Of a DNA stretch of 44,588 nt, positions 1 through 8,800 are shown in pieces. This stretch comes from an uncultured Lachnospiraceae bacterium (GTDB lineage Bacteria; Bacillota; Clostridia; Lachnospirales; Lachnospiraceae): assembly GCA_910579285.1 (NCBI GenBank), contig CAJTTT010000025.1, forward strand, positions 1,975-46,562, in the 5' to 3' direction. Below the pieces are notes generated by a model. It saw only the letters and a program-made list of their open reading frames with translations. It was not told the DNA's origin and did not search any database. Position 1 is the stretch's first letter; every line of letters starts with the position of its first letter. The position numbers and the translations under genes were made by a program.

Positions 1-21
1 CCAATGGGGAGGGCGGCATAA
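1..21 (+). CDS. C-terminal tail of an upstream gene (partial)
   Basis: Reading from base 1 gives six codons (P-M-G-R-A-A) and a TAA stop at 19-21, directly abutting the ATG of the next gene. The tail also holds the GGGGAGGG that serves as ribosome binding site for that gene. This suggests a same-operon upstream gene, but six residues do not identify it. Confidence 0.4.
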   Translation, partial: PMGRAA

Positions 22-537
22 ATGGGACAGGAGCGTAACGGGATTCAGAAGTATTTCGTCCACGAAAGCAGTTATATCGACGAGGAGGTAACCATCGGCG
101 CGGGAACGAAGATATGGCATTTCTGCCATGTACAGACGGGCGCGTCGATTGGTGAAAACTGTGTGCTCGGGCAGAATGTGAATATTTCCAGCCATGTGAA
201 GATTGGAAACGGCGTCAAAATACAGAACAATGTTTCCGTTTATGAGGGGGTGGAGCTGGAGGATGATGTGTTCTGCGGTCCTTCCTGCGTGTTTACCAAC
301 GATCTGACGCCCAGGGCGGCTTATCCCAAGGGGCGGGAAAACTATAAGAAAACACTTATAAAAAAGGGCGCCAGCATCGGCGCGAATGCGACGATTGTGT
401 GCGGACACACGGTGGGAAAGTACGCGATGGTGGCAGCGGGAGCCGTTGTGACAGAAGATGTGCCGGATTATTGTCTCGTAAAGGGCGTGCCGGCAAGGGT
501 CTGCGCAAAAGTGGATGAGAAGGGCAATATACAGTGA
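22..537 (+). CDS. wbpD: WbpD/WlbB-like nucleotide-sugar N-acetyltransferase
   Basis: The 171-residue protein is a left-handed beta-helix (hexapeptide repeat) acyltransferase. Repeats such as IGAGTKI, IGENCVLGQNV, IGNGVKIQNNV and IGANATIV cover residues 24-140. The IWHFCHV segment (31-37), VKIQNNVSVYEGV (65-77) and FCGPSCVFTND (84-94) are the conserved blocks of the WbpD/WlbB family. That family transfers acetyl from acetyl-CoA to the 3-amino group of UDP-2-acetamido-3-amino-glucuronate during O-antigen or capsule sugar synthesis. The GVPAR motif near the end is the usual closing turn. The length fits a stand-alone enzyme of this type. It starts right after the stop of an upstream gene, probably in the same operon. 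A related 3-amino-deoxyhexose acetyltransferase (FdtC-like) remains possible, so the exact sugar is uncertain. Confidence 0.8.
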   Translation: MGQERNGIQKYFVHESSYIDEEVTIGAGTKIWHFCHVQTGASIGENCVLGQNVNISSHVKIGNGVKIQNNVSVYEGVELEDDVFCGPSCVFTNDLTPRAAYPKGRENYKKTLIKKGASIGANATIVCGHTVGKYAMVAAGAVVTEDVPDYCLVKGVPARVCAKVDEKGNIQ

Positions 538-601
538 GCCGCTCTGCCCTGTGCAGGATATATGTGGTGCCGTGCAGTTCGCAGTATCTGTATGGGAAAT
601 A

Positions 602-635
602 AGCGGTATGCCGGATGGAAGGGTCTCATACCGCT
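602..635. terminator. Hairpin between convergent genes, possible terminator
   Basis: AGCGGTATG at 602-610 pairs perfectly with CATACCGCT at 627-635. It lies at the convergent 3' ends of the acetyltransferase and the glycosyltransferase and overlaps the latter's stop codon. Read on the minus strand it is followed by a short T-rich stretch, so it may end the minus-strand transcript. There is no strong T-run on the plus strand. Confidence 0.4.
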
Positions 636-1765
636 GACAGCATCTCGCGCACACGGTGACGGTAAGTGTGTGCGGCGGCCACCTGATCGTGGCCGTTTTT
701 GGCGATCGCGGCCCGTTCTTCTTCATGGGTCAGGTAGTAATCAATCTTCTGCAGCATATCTTTTTCACTTTCATAATACACAAAGTCTACCCCGGGGGTA
801 AAGTTTTCGAGAAAGTCTTCCTGATAATTGCTCAACAGAAAACCGGCGCTGCCCATGATATCGAAGGCGCGCAGCGGAATGCCGCTTTTGATGCTCCGCA
901 GGGAAATGTTCAGGTTGATGCGGCTTTTCTTAAAGACCAGAGGCATTTCGGCGTAGTAGTCTGCGGTGCCGTGGTTGCGCAGATTGGGCAGGGAAAAGGC
1001 GGGATCCAAAGTGTACAGATCCAGGGGACATCGCTGCGTGACGGCGGTGAGCAGGCGGAGCCGTTCCAGACCGGTGATCTTGCGGTTGATGACGTATTGG
1101 GCGTAGAGGTACTCCCTTGTCTCCACGCCGTCCGGGTTTGGGTCCATAGGAAGCGCCCGATACAACTCTTCCATGATGGGAGACAATGACTCCTGGATGA
1201 AGTTGCAGCCCTGCACATTCATCTGGGCGCGCATCAATCCGTCCAGATATCCTTTCGCGTATGTGGACAGGTTTTCCATGCGGTCAAAAAAATTGTGGGA
1301 CTCGGTGTAGAGAGAGCCGACAAAGGAAACGTCGTAAACGGGGTCGGGGGAGCCGAGGGCGTCCAGACGCTGTGTATTGGCCGCCATAGGCAGATAGCGG
1401 ACGGTTTTGATTCCCGCCGCGTTAAATTCCCGGCACAGCGCCCGGTCGAATACATAGATGGTATTGCAGGGATTGATGGCTGTGTAGGAATAGAGCATGA
1501 CGTAGGGGCTGTCATAGATCCACGAGATGTAAGGCAGCCCTTCCCGCTTACATACATTGGAAACGAGCGGAAAATAATTGAAGGAAAAGACCGCATCGGG
1601 GACGGTTTCGCGGAGTTTTTTTGTGAGGGTATCCTCGATCTCGGCGTCCCTGCGGGCGTCCTTGTTGGAAAAGGGGAAACAGATGACCTGGTGCCCCTCT
1701 TTGGTAAAGGCGTCTTTGATATCGGCATTGCCGAAGCTGGCCCATTCTATAAAAAATAGTTTCAT
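626..1765 (-). CDS. CgeB/DUF3880-type glycosyltransferase
   Basis: The 379-residue protein resembles the CgeB/YkvP group of GT-B glycosyltransferases: an N-terminal DUF3880-like half and a C-terminal glycosyltransferase domain (roughly 260-375). Telling segments are the start MKLFFIEW, the middle SWIYDSPYVML and YDVSFVGSLY, and the C-terminal run LNISLRSIKSGIPLRAFDIMGSAGFLLS followed by a Y-x-x-EKDML block; together these are the nucleotide-sugar-binding half of such enzymes. No signal peptide or membrane segment is seen, so it should act in the cytoplasm. The ATG is preceded by GAGGAGAG on the minus strand. It converges on the WbpD-like gene and could decorate the same polysaccharide, but donor and acceptor cannot be read from sequence. 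CgeB relatives also modify spore surfaces, so a spore role is an alternative. Confidence 0.72.
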   Translation of the reverse strand: MKLFFIEWASFGNADIKDAFTKEGHQVICFPFSNKDARRDAEIEDTLTKKLRETVPDAVFSFNYFPLVSNVCKREGLPYISWIYDSPYVMLYSYTAINPCNTIYVFDRALCREFNAAGIKTVRYLPMAANTQRLDALGSPDPVYDVSFVGSLYTESHNFFDRMENLSTYAKGYLDGLMRAQMNVQGCNFIQESLSPIMEELYRALPMDPNPDGVETREYLYAQYVINRKITGLERLRLLTAVTQRCPLDLYTLDPAFSLPNLRNHGTADYYAEMPLVFKKSRINLNISLRSIKSGIPLRAFDIMGSAGFLLSNYQEDFLENFTPGVDFVYYESEKDMLQKIDYYLTHEEERAAIAKNGHDQVAAAHTYRHRVREMLSAV

Positions 1766-1827
1766 GGAACTCTCCTCTGTTTTTCTGTTTCATTCAAACG
1801 ATTGCAGCGGCAGTGAAATCTGCTTCG

Positions 1828-1836
1828 AGTATACCA
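1828..1836 (-). promoter_or_regulatory. Extended -10 promoter for the glycosyltransferase
   Basis: On the minus strand TGG-TATACT gives an extended -10 about 60 bases before the glycosyltransferase start. No good -35 is visible 17 bases upstream, which an extended -10 can compensate for. Confidence 0.4.
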
Positions 1837-1944
1837 CAAATCATTCACGGCAGCACCCATGTTTTCCGTGATTTTGGGAAAGAATGCCCTGTACGATGCG
1901 GATGCGTGCCAAAAGGCAGATCCGTTTTATTTTGAAAATAATGG

Positions 1945-1973
1945 TTGACAGTCGAAATAATAGCGTGTAATAT
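1945..1973 (+). promoter_or_regulatory. Sigma-A promoter of cysK
   Basis: TTGACA at 1945-1950, a 17-base spacer and TATAAT-like TAATAT at 1968-1973 form a near-consensus housekeeping promoter. Transcription should start near 1980, giving a leader of about 50 bases before cysK. Confidence 0.8.
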
Positions 1974-1988
1974 CGTTTTCATATAAAT

Positions 1989-2005
1989 CATACCAATATA
2001 GTATG
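1989..2005 (+). promoter_or_regulatory. Palindromic operator candidate for cysK
   Basis: CATAC, seven bases, then GTATG form an inverted repeat just downstream of the -10 box. A protein bound there would block transcription. Cysteine synthase genes of Firmicutes are commonly controlled by Rrf2-family repressors (CymR) that bind short palindromes in this position. The identity of the regulator is inference; none is encoded in the window. Confidence 0.45.
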
Positions 2006-2031
2006 AAAATGTGAAAAAGGGAGGAAGGACG

Positions 2032-2964
2032 ATGGCGAATATCAGGAAGAGCGCATCGGAACTGATCGGGCATACGCCTCTTATGGAGGTGACCCGCTAC
2101 GAAGAGAAAAACGGCATCACGGACGCGGTGATTTTGGTGAAGCTGGAGTATTTTAATCCGGCGGGATCGGCAAAAGACCGCATTGCCCTGCATATGATTG
2201 AGACGGCGGAGCGGGAAGGCGCGTTAAAACCGGGCGGCACGATCATTGAACCGACCAGCGGCAACACGGGGATCGGGCTTGCGTCTGTGGCGGCGGCCAA
2301 GGGCTATCGGGTGGTGCTGACCCTGCCGGAGACGATGAGTGTGGAACGGCGCAGGCTCTTGCAGGCGTATGGCGCGGAGCTTGTGCTGACGGACGGTGAG
2401 CAGGGGATGCAGGGCGCCATCGACAAGGCGGAGGAACTGCGGGCGCAGACGCCAGGCTCCATCATCTTGGGACAGTTTGACAACCCCGCCAATCCTGAGA
2501 TCCATAAGATGACCACCGGGCCGGAGATCTGGGAGGACACGGACGGAAAGGTGGATATTTTCGTGGCGGGCGTGGGTACCGGCGGCACCATAACAGGCGT
2601 TGGCTCTTACTTAAAGGAAAAGAATCCTGCCGTGAAGGTGGTGGCGGTAGAGCCGGAGAGCAGCCCGGTTCTTTCCGGCGGACAGCCGGGGGCGCATAAG
2701 ATACAGGGAATCGGTGCGAACTTTGTGCCGGAAATTCTGGATACCGATATTTACGATGAGATCATAAAGGTTTCCAATGAGGATGCGTTCACAGCGGGCA
2801 GGGCCATTGCCAGACAGGAGGGCGTGCTGGTTGGGATTTCCTCGGGGGCCGCGCTCCACGCGGCGGCACAGGTTGCGAGGCGGCCGGAGAATAAGGGGAA
2901 GGTGATCGTGGCGCTTCTGCCCGATTCGGGGGACAGATATCTGTCCACACCGCTGTTTTCGTGA
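2032..2964 (+). CDS. cysK: Cysteine synthase (O-acetylserine sulfhydrylase)
   Basis: The enzyme makes L-cysteine from O-acetylserine and sulfide with pyridoxal phosphate, in the cytoplasm. FNPAGSAKDR carries the cofactor lysine (K48), PTSGNTGIGLA is the substrate loop, and GVGTGGTITG binds the cofactor phosphate. The GISSGAA block near the end is also typical. At 310 residues the length matches CysK. The ATG at 2032 is chosen over an in-frame GTG at 2011 because GGGAGGAAGG lies just before it and the GTG codons would overlap the binding site. It has its own promoter and stands alone upstream of metNIQ, forming a small sulfur amino acid cluster. A cystathionine beta-synthase-like role is less likely because there is no CBS domain. 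Confidence 0.95.
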   Translation: MANIRKSASELIGHTPLMEVTRYEEKNGITDAVILVKLEYFNPAGSAKDRIALHMIETAEREGALKPGGTIIEPTSGNTGIGLASVAAAKGYRVVLTLPETMSVERRRLLQAYGAELVLTDGEQGMQGAIDKAEELRAQTPGSIILGQFDNPANPEIHKMTTGPEIWEDTDGKVDIFVAGVGTGGTITGVGSYLKEKNPAVKVVAVEPESSPVLSGGQPGAHKIQGIGANFVPEILDTDIYDEIIKVSNEDAFTAGRAIARQEGVLVGISSGAALHAAAQVARRPENKGKVIVALLPDSGDRYLSTPLFS

Positions 2965-3007
2965 TGGTTTTCTCAGATTTTCATCTGTCTGAACTGTCAC
3001 AGAAACC

Positions 3008-3036
3008 TTGACATTTTGCGGGATTCATACTATAGT
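3008..3036 (+). promoter_or_regulatory. Sigma-A promoter of metNIQ
   Basis: TTGACA at 3008-3013, a 17-base spacer and TATAGT at 3031-3036. The TCATAC...TATAGT around the -10 partly resembles the cysK operator region, which hints at shared control but may be chance. Confidence 0.75.
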
Positions 3037-3042
3037 GAGCAA

Positions 3043-3138
3043 GGATGTAAAACCGAGAGGAAAGTGCGGAAAATTGCGGAGACGGCATCGGTTCTGTACG
3101 GGCAGGGCAGTGGATGCTTTGAAGTGAGGATAAACGGG
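3043..3138 (+). promoter_or_regulatory. metNIQ 5' leader with an enclosing stem
   Basis: About 95 transcribed bases precede metN. AACCGA at 3051-3056 can pair with TCGGTT at 3088-3093 and enclose a purine-rich loop with two GTGCGGA/TTGCGGA repeats. I do not see the conserved core of the SAM-I riboswitch, nor a T-box. It may be an unclassified regulatory leader or simply a spacer. Confidence 0.3.
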
Positions 3139-4179
3139 ATGGCTGAAATGATCGAAGTGCGGGATTTAAGCAAAACCTTTGAGACCGATGATGGGAAAGT
3201 GGAAGCGCTGCAGCATATCACATTGTCCATTCAGGCGGGTGATATCTATGGTATCATCGGTATGTCGGGGGCGGGGAAAAGTACGCTGGTGCGGTGCTTA
3301 AACTTTTTGGAACGGCCCACATCGGGAACGGTGGAGATTGAGGGAAAGGATCTGGGAGCGATGACGGAAGCGCAGCTTCGGGCGACCCGCAGAGAAATTT
3401 CCATGATTTTCCAGCATTTCAACCTGCTGATGCAGAAGAATGTGATCGACAATATCTGTTTTCCGCTTGTGATCGGCGGCATGAAGAAAAAGGATGCGAA
3501 AAGACGCGCCCAGGAGCTGCTGGAGATTGTGGAGCTTTCGGATAAGGCGCTGGCCTATCCGTCCCAGCTTTCCGGCGGGCAGAAGCAGAGGGTGGCGATT
3601 GCCAGGGCATTGGCGGCTAATCCCAAGATTCTGCTCTGCGATGAGGCCACAAGCGCCCTGGATCCGCGGACAACGCAGTCCATATTACAGCTTCTGAAGG
3701 AAATCAATCAAAAATATGGCATTACCATAGTCATCATTACTCACGAGATGTCGGTGGTGCGGGAGATCTGTTCCCATGTGGCCATCATTGGCGACGGGCA
3801 TCTGGTGGAGCAGGGACGCGTTTCGGATATTTTTGCCCACCCGAAGACGGCGGAGGCGAAGGAACTGATCTTAAAGGGCAGCGGTACGGACCGCCGGACG
3901 CTGGAAAACCAGCAGAGGGAGATGATGAAAGGCAAATGCTGCATTCGCATTGTGTTTTCCGTGAACTCTTCCTTTGAGCCGGTGATTGCGAATATGGTAT
4001 TGAAGTTTGGGCAGCCCATCAACATTTTGCGGGCGGACACCAAGAACGTGGAAGGGATCGCCAGGGGCGAGATGATTTTGAGCCTTCCCGATGATTTGAA
4101 GATACAGACACAGATGAAAGCTTATCTCACGGAGAGAGGGCTGGCGGTGGAGGAGGTGAACGGCTATGTGGACGAGTGA
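3139..4179 (+). CDS. metN: Methionine ABC importer ATPase MetN
   Basis: MetN powers uptake of methionine from the membrane's inner face. Walker A GMSGAGKST is at residues 41-49, the signature LSGGQ at 144-148, and Walker B ILLCDE ends with D168-E169. The last 80 or so residues, with RIVF and the GEMILSLPDD strand, form the NIL domain, which in this family binds methionine and shuts the pump when the cell is replete. The ATG at 3139 follows GTGAGGA at 8 bases and gives 346 residues, normal for MetN; an upstream in-frame ATG at 3016 would overlap the promoter and is rejected. The gene overlaps metI by 14 bases, so the subunits are probably made together. Confidence 0.95.
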   Translation: MAEMIEVRDLSKTFETDDGKVEALQHITLSIQAGDIYGIIGMSGAGKSTLVRCLNFLERPTSGTVEIEGKDLGAMTEAQLRATRREISMIFQHFNLLMQKNVIDNICFPLVIGGMKKKDAKRRAQELLEIVELSDKALAYPSQLSGGQKQRVAIARALAANPKILLCDEATSALDPRTTQSILQLLKEINQKYGITIVIITHEMSVVREICSHVAIIGDGHLVEQGRVSDIFAHPKTAEAKELILKGSGTDRRTLENQQREMMKGKCCIRIVFSVNSSFEPVIANMVLKFGQPINILRADTKNVEGIARGEMILSLPDDLKIQTQMKAYLTERGLAVEEVNGYVDE

Positions 4180-4825
4180 TCTGACGTTTATGATGCTGGA
4201 AGGCGTGCGGGACACCTTACTTATGACACTACTGTCAACTTTCTTTGGCTATCTGCTTGGCCTTCCCTGGGGAATTGTCCTTGCGGTGACGGATAAGACG
4301 GGGATTCGGCCAAATGCCGTGGTGTATAAGGCACTGGATGTACTGGCCAACATTTTGCGAAGCGTCCCGTTTCTGATCCTGCTGATTCTGGTGATGCCTC
4401 TGACAAGGGCGATCGTGGGAAAAACAACGGGATCGGCGGCGACCATCGTGCCGCTTACCATTGCGGCGGCGCCCTTCATCGGGCGTATGATAGAATCTTC
4501 CATCAAGGAAGTGGATCACGGCGTGGTGGAGGCTGCGCAGAGTATGGGTGCAGATACGTTTACGATTATATGGAAGGTGCTGCTGGTGGAGGCAAGAACC
4601 TCCATTCTGGTTGGCGTAACTATTGCTATCGGCACGATTCTCGGCTACTCCGCGATGGCGGGCGTGGTCGGCGGCGGCGGACTGGGCGATATCGCCATGC
4701 GTTACGGTTATTACCGTTACGAGACGCTGATTATGATTGTATCGGTGGTGCTTCTGGTGGTGCTGGTGCAGATTTTCCAGACGCTGGGGATGCGGCTGTC
4801 TGTGAAACTGGATAAGAGGAAGTGA
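4166..4825 (+). CDS. metI: Methionine ABC importer permease MetI
   Basis: This is the membrane channel of the importer, 219 residues with five hydrophobic segments. The coupling-loop signature of binding-protein-dependent permeases is visible around EAAQSMGAD...IIWKVLLVEARTSIL (residues about 113-150), and the GYSAMAGVVGGGGLGDIA block is characteristic of MetI. It overlaps the end of metN by 14 bases and is followed 40 bases later by metQ, giving the standard N-I-Q order. Confidence 0.95.
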   Translation: MWTSDLTFMMLEGVRDTLLMTLLSTFFGYLLGLPWGIVLAVTDKTGIRPNAVVYKALDVLANILRSVPFLILLILVMPLTRAIVGKTTGSAATIVPLTIAAAPFIGRMIESSIKEVDHGVVEAAQSMGADTFTIIWKVLLVEARTSILVGVTIAIGTILGYSAMAGVVGGGGLGDIAMRYGYYRYETLIMIVSVVLLVVLVQIFQTLGMRLSVKLDKRK

Positions 4826-4865
4826 GAAAGGGCAGAAAACGGCTCTGACGAAGGAGGAGAAAATT

Positions 4866-5678
4866 ATGAAAAAGAAAGTGGCAGTAACCATTGTAACTGC
4901 GGCGCTTGCGCTTAGCGCGCTGACAGGCTGCGGCGGGAAGAAGGATGACGGCACGATCACCGTGGCGGCTTCGGCAACGCCTCACGCGGAGATTCTGGAA
5001 CAGGTGAAGCCGATTCTGGCGGAGCAGGGATATACGCTTGAGGTGACGGTGTTCAACGATTATGTGCAGCCAAACCAGGTGGTGGAGAGCGGCGAGTTTG
5101 ACGCCAACTACTTCCAGCACATTCCTTATCTTGATTCTTTCAACGAGGAGCAGGGGACGCACCTGGTGAATGCAGGGGGCATCCATTACGAGCCGTTCGG
5201 CATTTATCCGGGTACCAAGAGCGACCTTTCCGCCATTGCGGAGGGGGATGTGATCGCGGTTCCCAACGATACCACCAATGAGGCGAGGGCGCTTTTGCTT
5301 TTACAGGATAACGGCATTCTGACCTTAAAGGAGGGAGTAGGACTGGAGGCAACTGTCCGCGACATCGAGGAGAACCCTCACAATGTGGAGATCCAGGAGC
5401 TGGAGGCAGCTCAGGTTCCGCGCGTCAAGGATGAGGTGGCGTTTGTCGTATTAAACGGCAACTACGCGATGGAGGCAGGCTTCTCTGTGGCAAAGGATGC
5501 GGTGTCTTACGAGCAGTCCGATTCCGAGGCGGCGCAGACCTATGTGAATGTGATTGCGGTGAAGGAAGGCAATGAGAACGAGGCCGGGATCAAGGCTCTT
5601 GTGGAGGCGCTGAAATCCGATACGGTGAAGGAGTTCATCAACAATACATACGATGGTGGCGTGATTCCGTTTGAATAA
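4866..5678 (+). CDS. metQ: Methionine-binding lipoprotein MetQ (NlpA family)
   Basis: MetQ captures methionine outside the cell and delivers it to MetNI. The signal peptide ends in a lipobox LTGC with lipidated Cys22. The mature part has the NlpA family blocks: ITVAASATPHAEIL, NQVVESGEFDANYFQHIPYL and IAVPNDTTNEARALLLLQ. At 270 residues the length is typical. GGAGGAG lies just before the ATG. A hairpin terminator follows, closing the operon. Confidence 0.95.
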   Translation: MKKKVAVTIVTAALALSALTGCGGKKDDGTITVAASATPHAEILEQVKPILAEQGYTLEVTVFNDYVQPNQVVESGEFDANYFQHIPYLDSFNEEQGTHLVNAGGIHYEPFGIYPGTKSDLSAIAEGDVIAVPNDTTNEARALLLLQDNGILTLKEGVGLEATVRDIEENPHNVEIQELEAAQVPRVKDEVAFVVLNGNYAMEAGFSVAKDAVSYEQSDSEAAQTYVNVIAVKEGNENEAGIKALVEALKSDTVKEFINNTYDGGVIPFE

Positions 5679-5720
5679 AAAGTGAGTACGTCTGAAAAGA
5701 AGCATGTTCTGTACAGAGGT

Positions 5721-5755
5721 AAAAGGCGCTTTCCGAAAGGGGAGTGCCTTTTTCG
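5721..5755 (+). terminator. Rho-independent terminator after metQ
   Basis: AAAGGCGCT pairs with AGTGCCTTT (one G-T pair) around the loop TTCCGAAAGGGG, and the run TTTTT ends at 5753. It lies 45 bases after the metQ stop. Confidence 0.8.
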
Positions 5756-5774
5756 CGCATTTCGGGTCTGCTTA

Positions 5775-5783
5775 TGCTATACT
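5775..5783 (+). promoter_or_regulatory. Extended -10 promoter of addBA
   Basis: TGC-TATACT is an extended -10 about 25 bases before the addB start. The -35 region is poor. It sits immediately after the metQ terminator, as expected for a new transcription unit. Confidence 0.55.
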
Positions 5784-5807
5784 GATAGCAGAAAGGAAAG
5801 GTAACCC

Positions 5808-8800
5808 ATGTCCCTACAATTTTACTTTGGCGCTTCCGGCGCCGGAAAGAGCAGAAAACTGCATGACCATATCATTGAGGAATCCATCCGCTGCCCGGAG
5901 AAAAACTATCTGCTGATCGTGCCCGACCAGTTCACCATGCAGACCCAGATGGACCTTGTGGTGGAGCATCCGCGCCATGCGATTATGAATATTGACGTGC
6001 TGAGTTTCGGAAGACTGACTCACCGGGTCATTGAAGAGGTGGGCGGAGAGGAACTGCCGGTTCTGGATGACACAGGAAAAAGTCTGGTGCTTCGCAAGGT
6101 GGCCGGACAGGAAAAGGAGAAGCTTACGGTTCTCGGCAGCCACCTGCACAAGATCGGTTATATTCACGAAGTGAAATCAGCCCTCTCCGAGTTTATGCAG
6201 TACGGTGTCGGAGAGAAGGAGCTGGAGACGCTGATTTCCTACGCGAAGGAACGGGGGGCGCTCTATTATAAGCTGCAGGATCTGCGCTTACTGTACCGGG
6301 CTTTCGGGGAATATATACATGACCGTTTTATTACGACGGAAGGGACGCTGGACAGGCTGCGGGCGGCATTGCCGGAATCCGAAATTGTGAGGGGCAGTGT
6401 GATCGCCTTTGACGGTTTCACTGGATTTACGCCGATCCAGAACCGTGTGATCCAGGATCTGCTGAGATTGAGTGATAAGGTCATTGTCACCCTGACGATG
6501 GATGAGCGGGAAAATCCTTACCGGGTGGAGGGGGAACAGAGGCTGTTTTATCTGAGCCAGAAGACGGTGGCGGCGCTAAAAGGGCTGGCGGCGGAGGCCG
6601 GTATTGAGGAGGAGAAGGCTGTCTGGTGCAGGGAGAAGGTGGAGGGGCGGCTGCCCCGTTTTGCGAAAAACCCGGAGTTAGCCCATCTGGAGCGGAATCT
6701 GTTCCGCTATCCGCCCTGCGCCTACGGGGCGGAGGCGGAAAGGATTCATCTGATTGAGGCATCCACGCCCGCCCAGGAGCTGCGCCAGACCTGCATCGCC
6801 ATCCGCAGGATGCTTCTGGAATCGGAAGGGCTGTGTTACCGCGACATCGCTGTGGTGACGGGAAACATGGGAGTGTACGGAAAAGAGGCCCAGGAGGTGT
6901 TCGACCGTTTTGACATTCCCATTTATATGGATCAGACGAGGGGCATTCTGGGAAATCCCTTCACCTCTTATCTGCGAAGCGCACTGCAGATTCTGCTGCA
7001 GGATTTCAGCTTTGAAGCGGTTTTCCACTATCTTCGCACGGGACTTGCAGGTTTTACCTGGGAGGAAGTGGACAGGCTGGAGAATTATATCCGCCGCTTT
7101 GGAATCAGAGGGCGGAGACGCTGGAGCGAAGCCTTTACTTACCGGGAGGAGGAGCCGGAGGGCGAGGAGGTTTCTCTGGCGGCCCTCGATGCCTGCAATG
7201 AGATGCGGCTCCGCCTGATGGACCAGCTTGCGCCTTTTCTTACGCCGATGAAGACGGCGGGTGAGATGGTGCGCGCGCTCTATGCGTTTCTGGTGGCAAA
7301 CGAGGTACAGCGGAAGCTGGCGGATTTCGAACAGGCATTTCAGGAGGAAGGGGAGCTGGCCAGAGCCAAAGAGTACGGCCAGATTTATCCGCTGGTGATT
7401 GACCTGCTGGATCAGATCGAGGGACTGCTTGCGGGGGAGGAGCTGACGCTTAAGGAGTTTGCGGATATTCTCGATTCGGGACTTGCGGAGATCACAGTGG
7501 GAACGATCCCCCAGAATGTGGACAGGATTTTGGTGGGCGATATCGAGAGAACCCGTCTAAAGCAGGTGAAGGTGCTCTTCTTTCTCGGCGTGAACGACGG
7601 CAACATCCCGAAAGGCTCCGGCGGCGGGATTATTTCGGATCTGGACCGGGAATTTCTGCGGGAGTCGGACATTGAGCTGGCGCCTTCGCCCAGGGAACAG
7701 ATGTACATCCAGCGGCTCTATCTGTATCTGAATATGACCAAGCCGTCGGAGGCCCTTATCCTCTCCTACGCAAGGGTGGGGGAGGACGGCAGATCCCTGC
7801 GCCCCGCTTATCTGGTGGAGCTTCTGCAGGGGCTGTTTCCCGGACTTACAGCGGAAGCGCCGGAGCGTGAGACAGTGGAGGAGCAGCTGATGAGCGGTGC
7901 GGACGGTGTGGGATTTTTTACGGATATTCTGCGCGAGTACGCGGCGGGGCGTCTGGATGAGGAGGAGCGCAGGACGCTGGTTACCTTTTACCGCTGTTAC
8001 GAAAACAATCCGCAGTACCGTGGACAGATCGGGAATCTGGTGGAGACGGCGTTTGCGAGACATGAGGACAGGCCGCTTTCCCGGGCGGCGGCTGCGGCTC
8101 TTTACGGCGCATCGCTCTTAAACAGTGTCAGCCGTCTGGAAAAATATGCCGCCTGCGCTTACGCTCATTTTCTGCAGTACGGTCTTCGTCTGCGGGAGCG
8201 GGGCGAGTACAGTTTTGAGGCGTCCGATATGGGAAATCTGTTTCACGGTGTGCTGGAAGGATTTTCCGAGCGATTGAAAGAACAGGGCTATACCTGGTTT
8301 GACTTTCCGAAGGAGGAGGGACGCCGGCTTGTGGCGGAGACGCTTAACGCCTGCGCGGCGGCCTACGGGGAAACGATTCTCTACAGCAGTGCGCGGAACC
8401 GCCATCTGCTGGCACGGATCGAGCGGATCTTGAACCGCACGGTGGACACGCTCCAGACACAGCTCAGGAAAGGGGAGTTTCTGCCCGAGGCGTTTGAGGT
8501 TTCCTTCGATGTGCTGGAGAATCTGGATTCGTTGAACATTGCCCTCAGCGAAAAGGAAAAGCTGCGCCTGCGCGGCAGAATTGACCGGGTGGATATCGGG
8601 GAAACCGAAGACAGAGTCTATGTGAAGGTGATTGACTACAAATCCGGGAACAGAAGGTTTGATCTGGCGGCGCTCTACTACGGCCTGCAATTGCAGCTTG
8701 TGGTGTATATGAATGCGGCGGTGGAGCTTGTGCAGAAAAAATATCCCGATAAAGAGGCGGTGCCTGCGGCTATGCTCTATTACCGGGTGGCTGACCCGGT

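Noticed and set aside
3016..3138. N-terminal extension of metN from an upstream ATG
   Set aside because: The extra 41 codons start within the promoter -10 region's downstream flank, have no MetN similarity, and a proper ribosome binding site stands before ATG 3139.
3037..3138. SAM-I riboswitch or T-box ahead of metNIQ
   Set aside because: The conserved cores of these elements are absent, and the leader is too short for a T-box.
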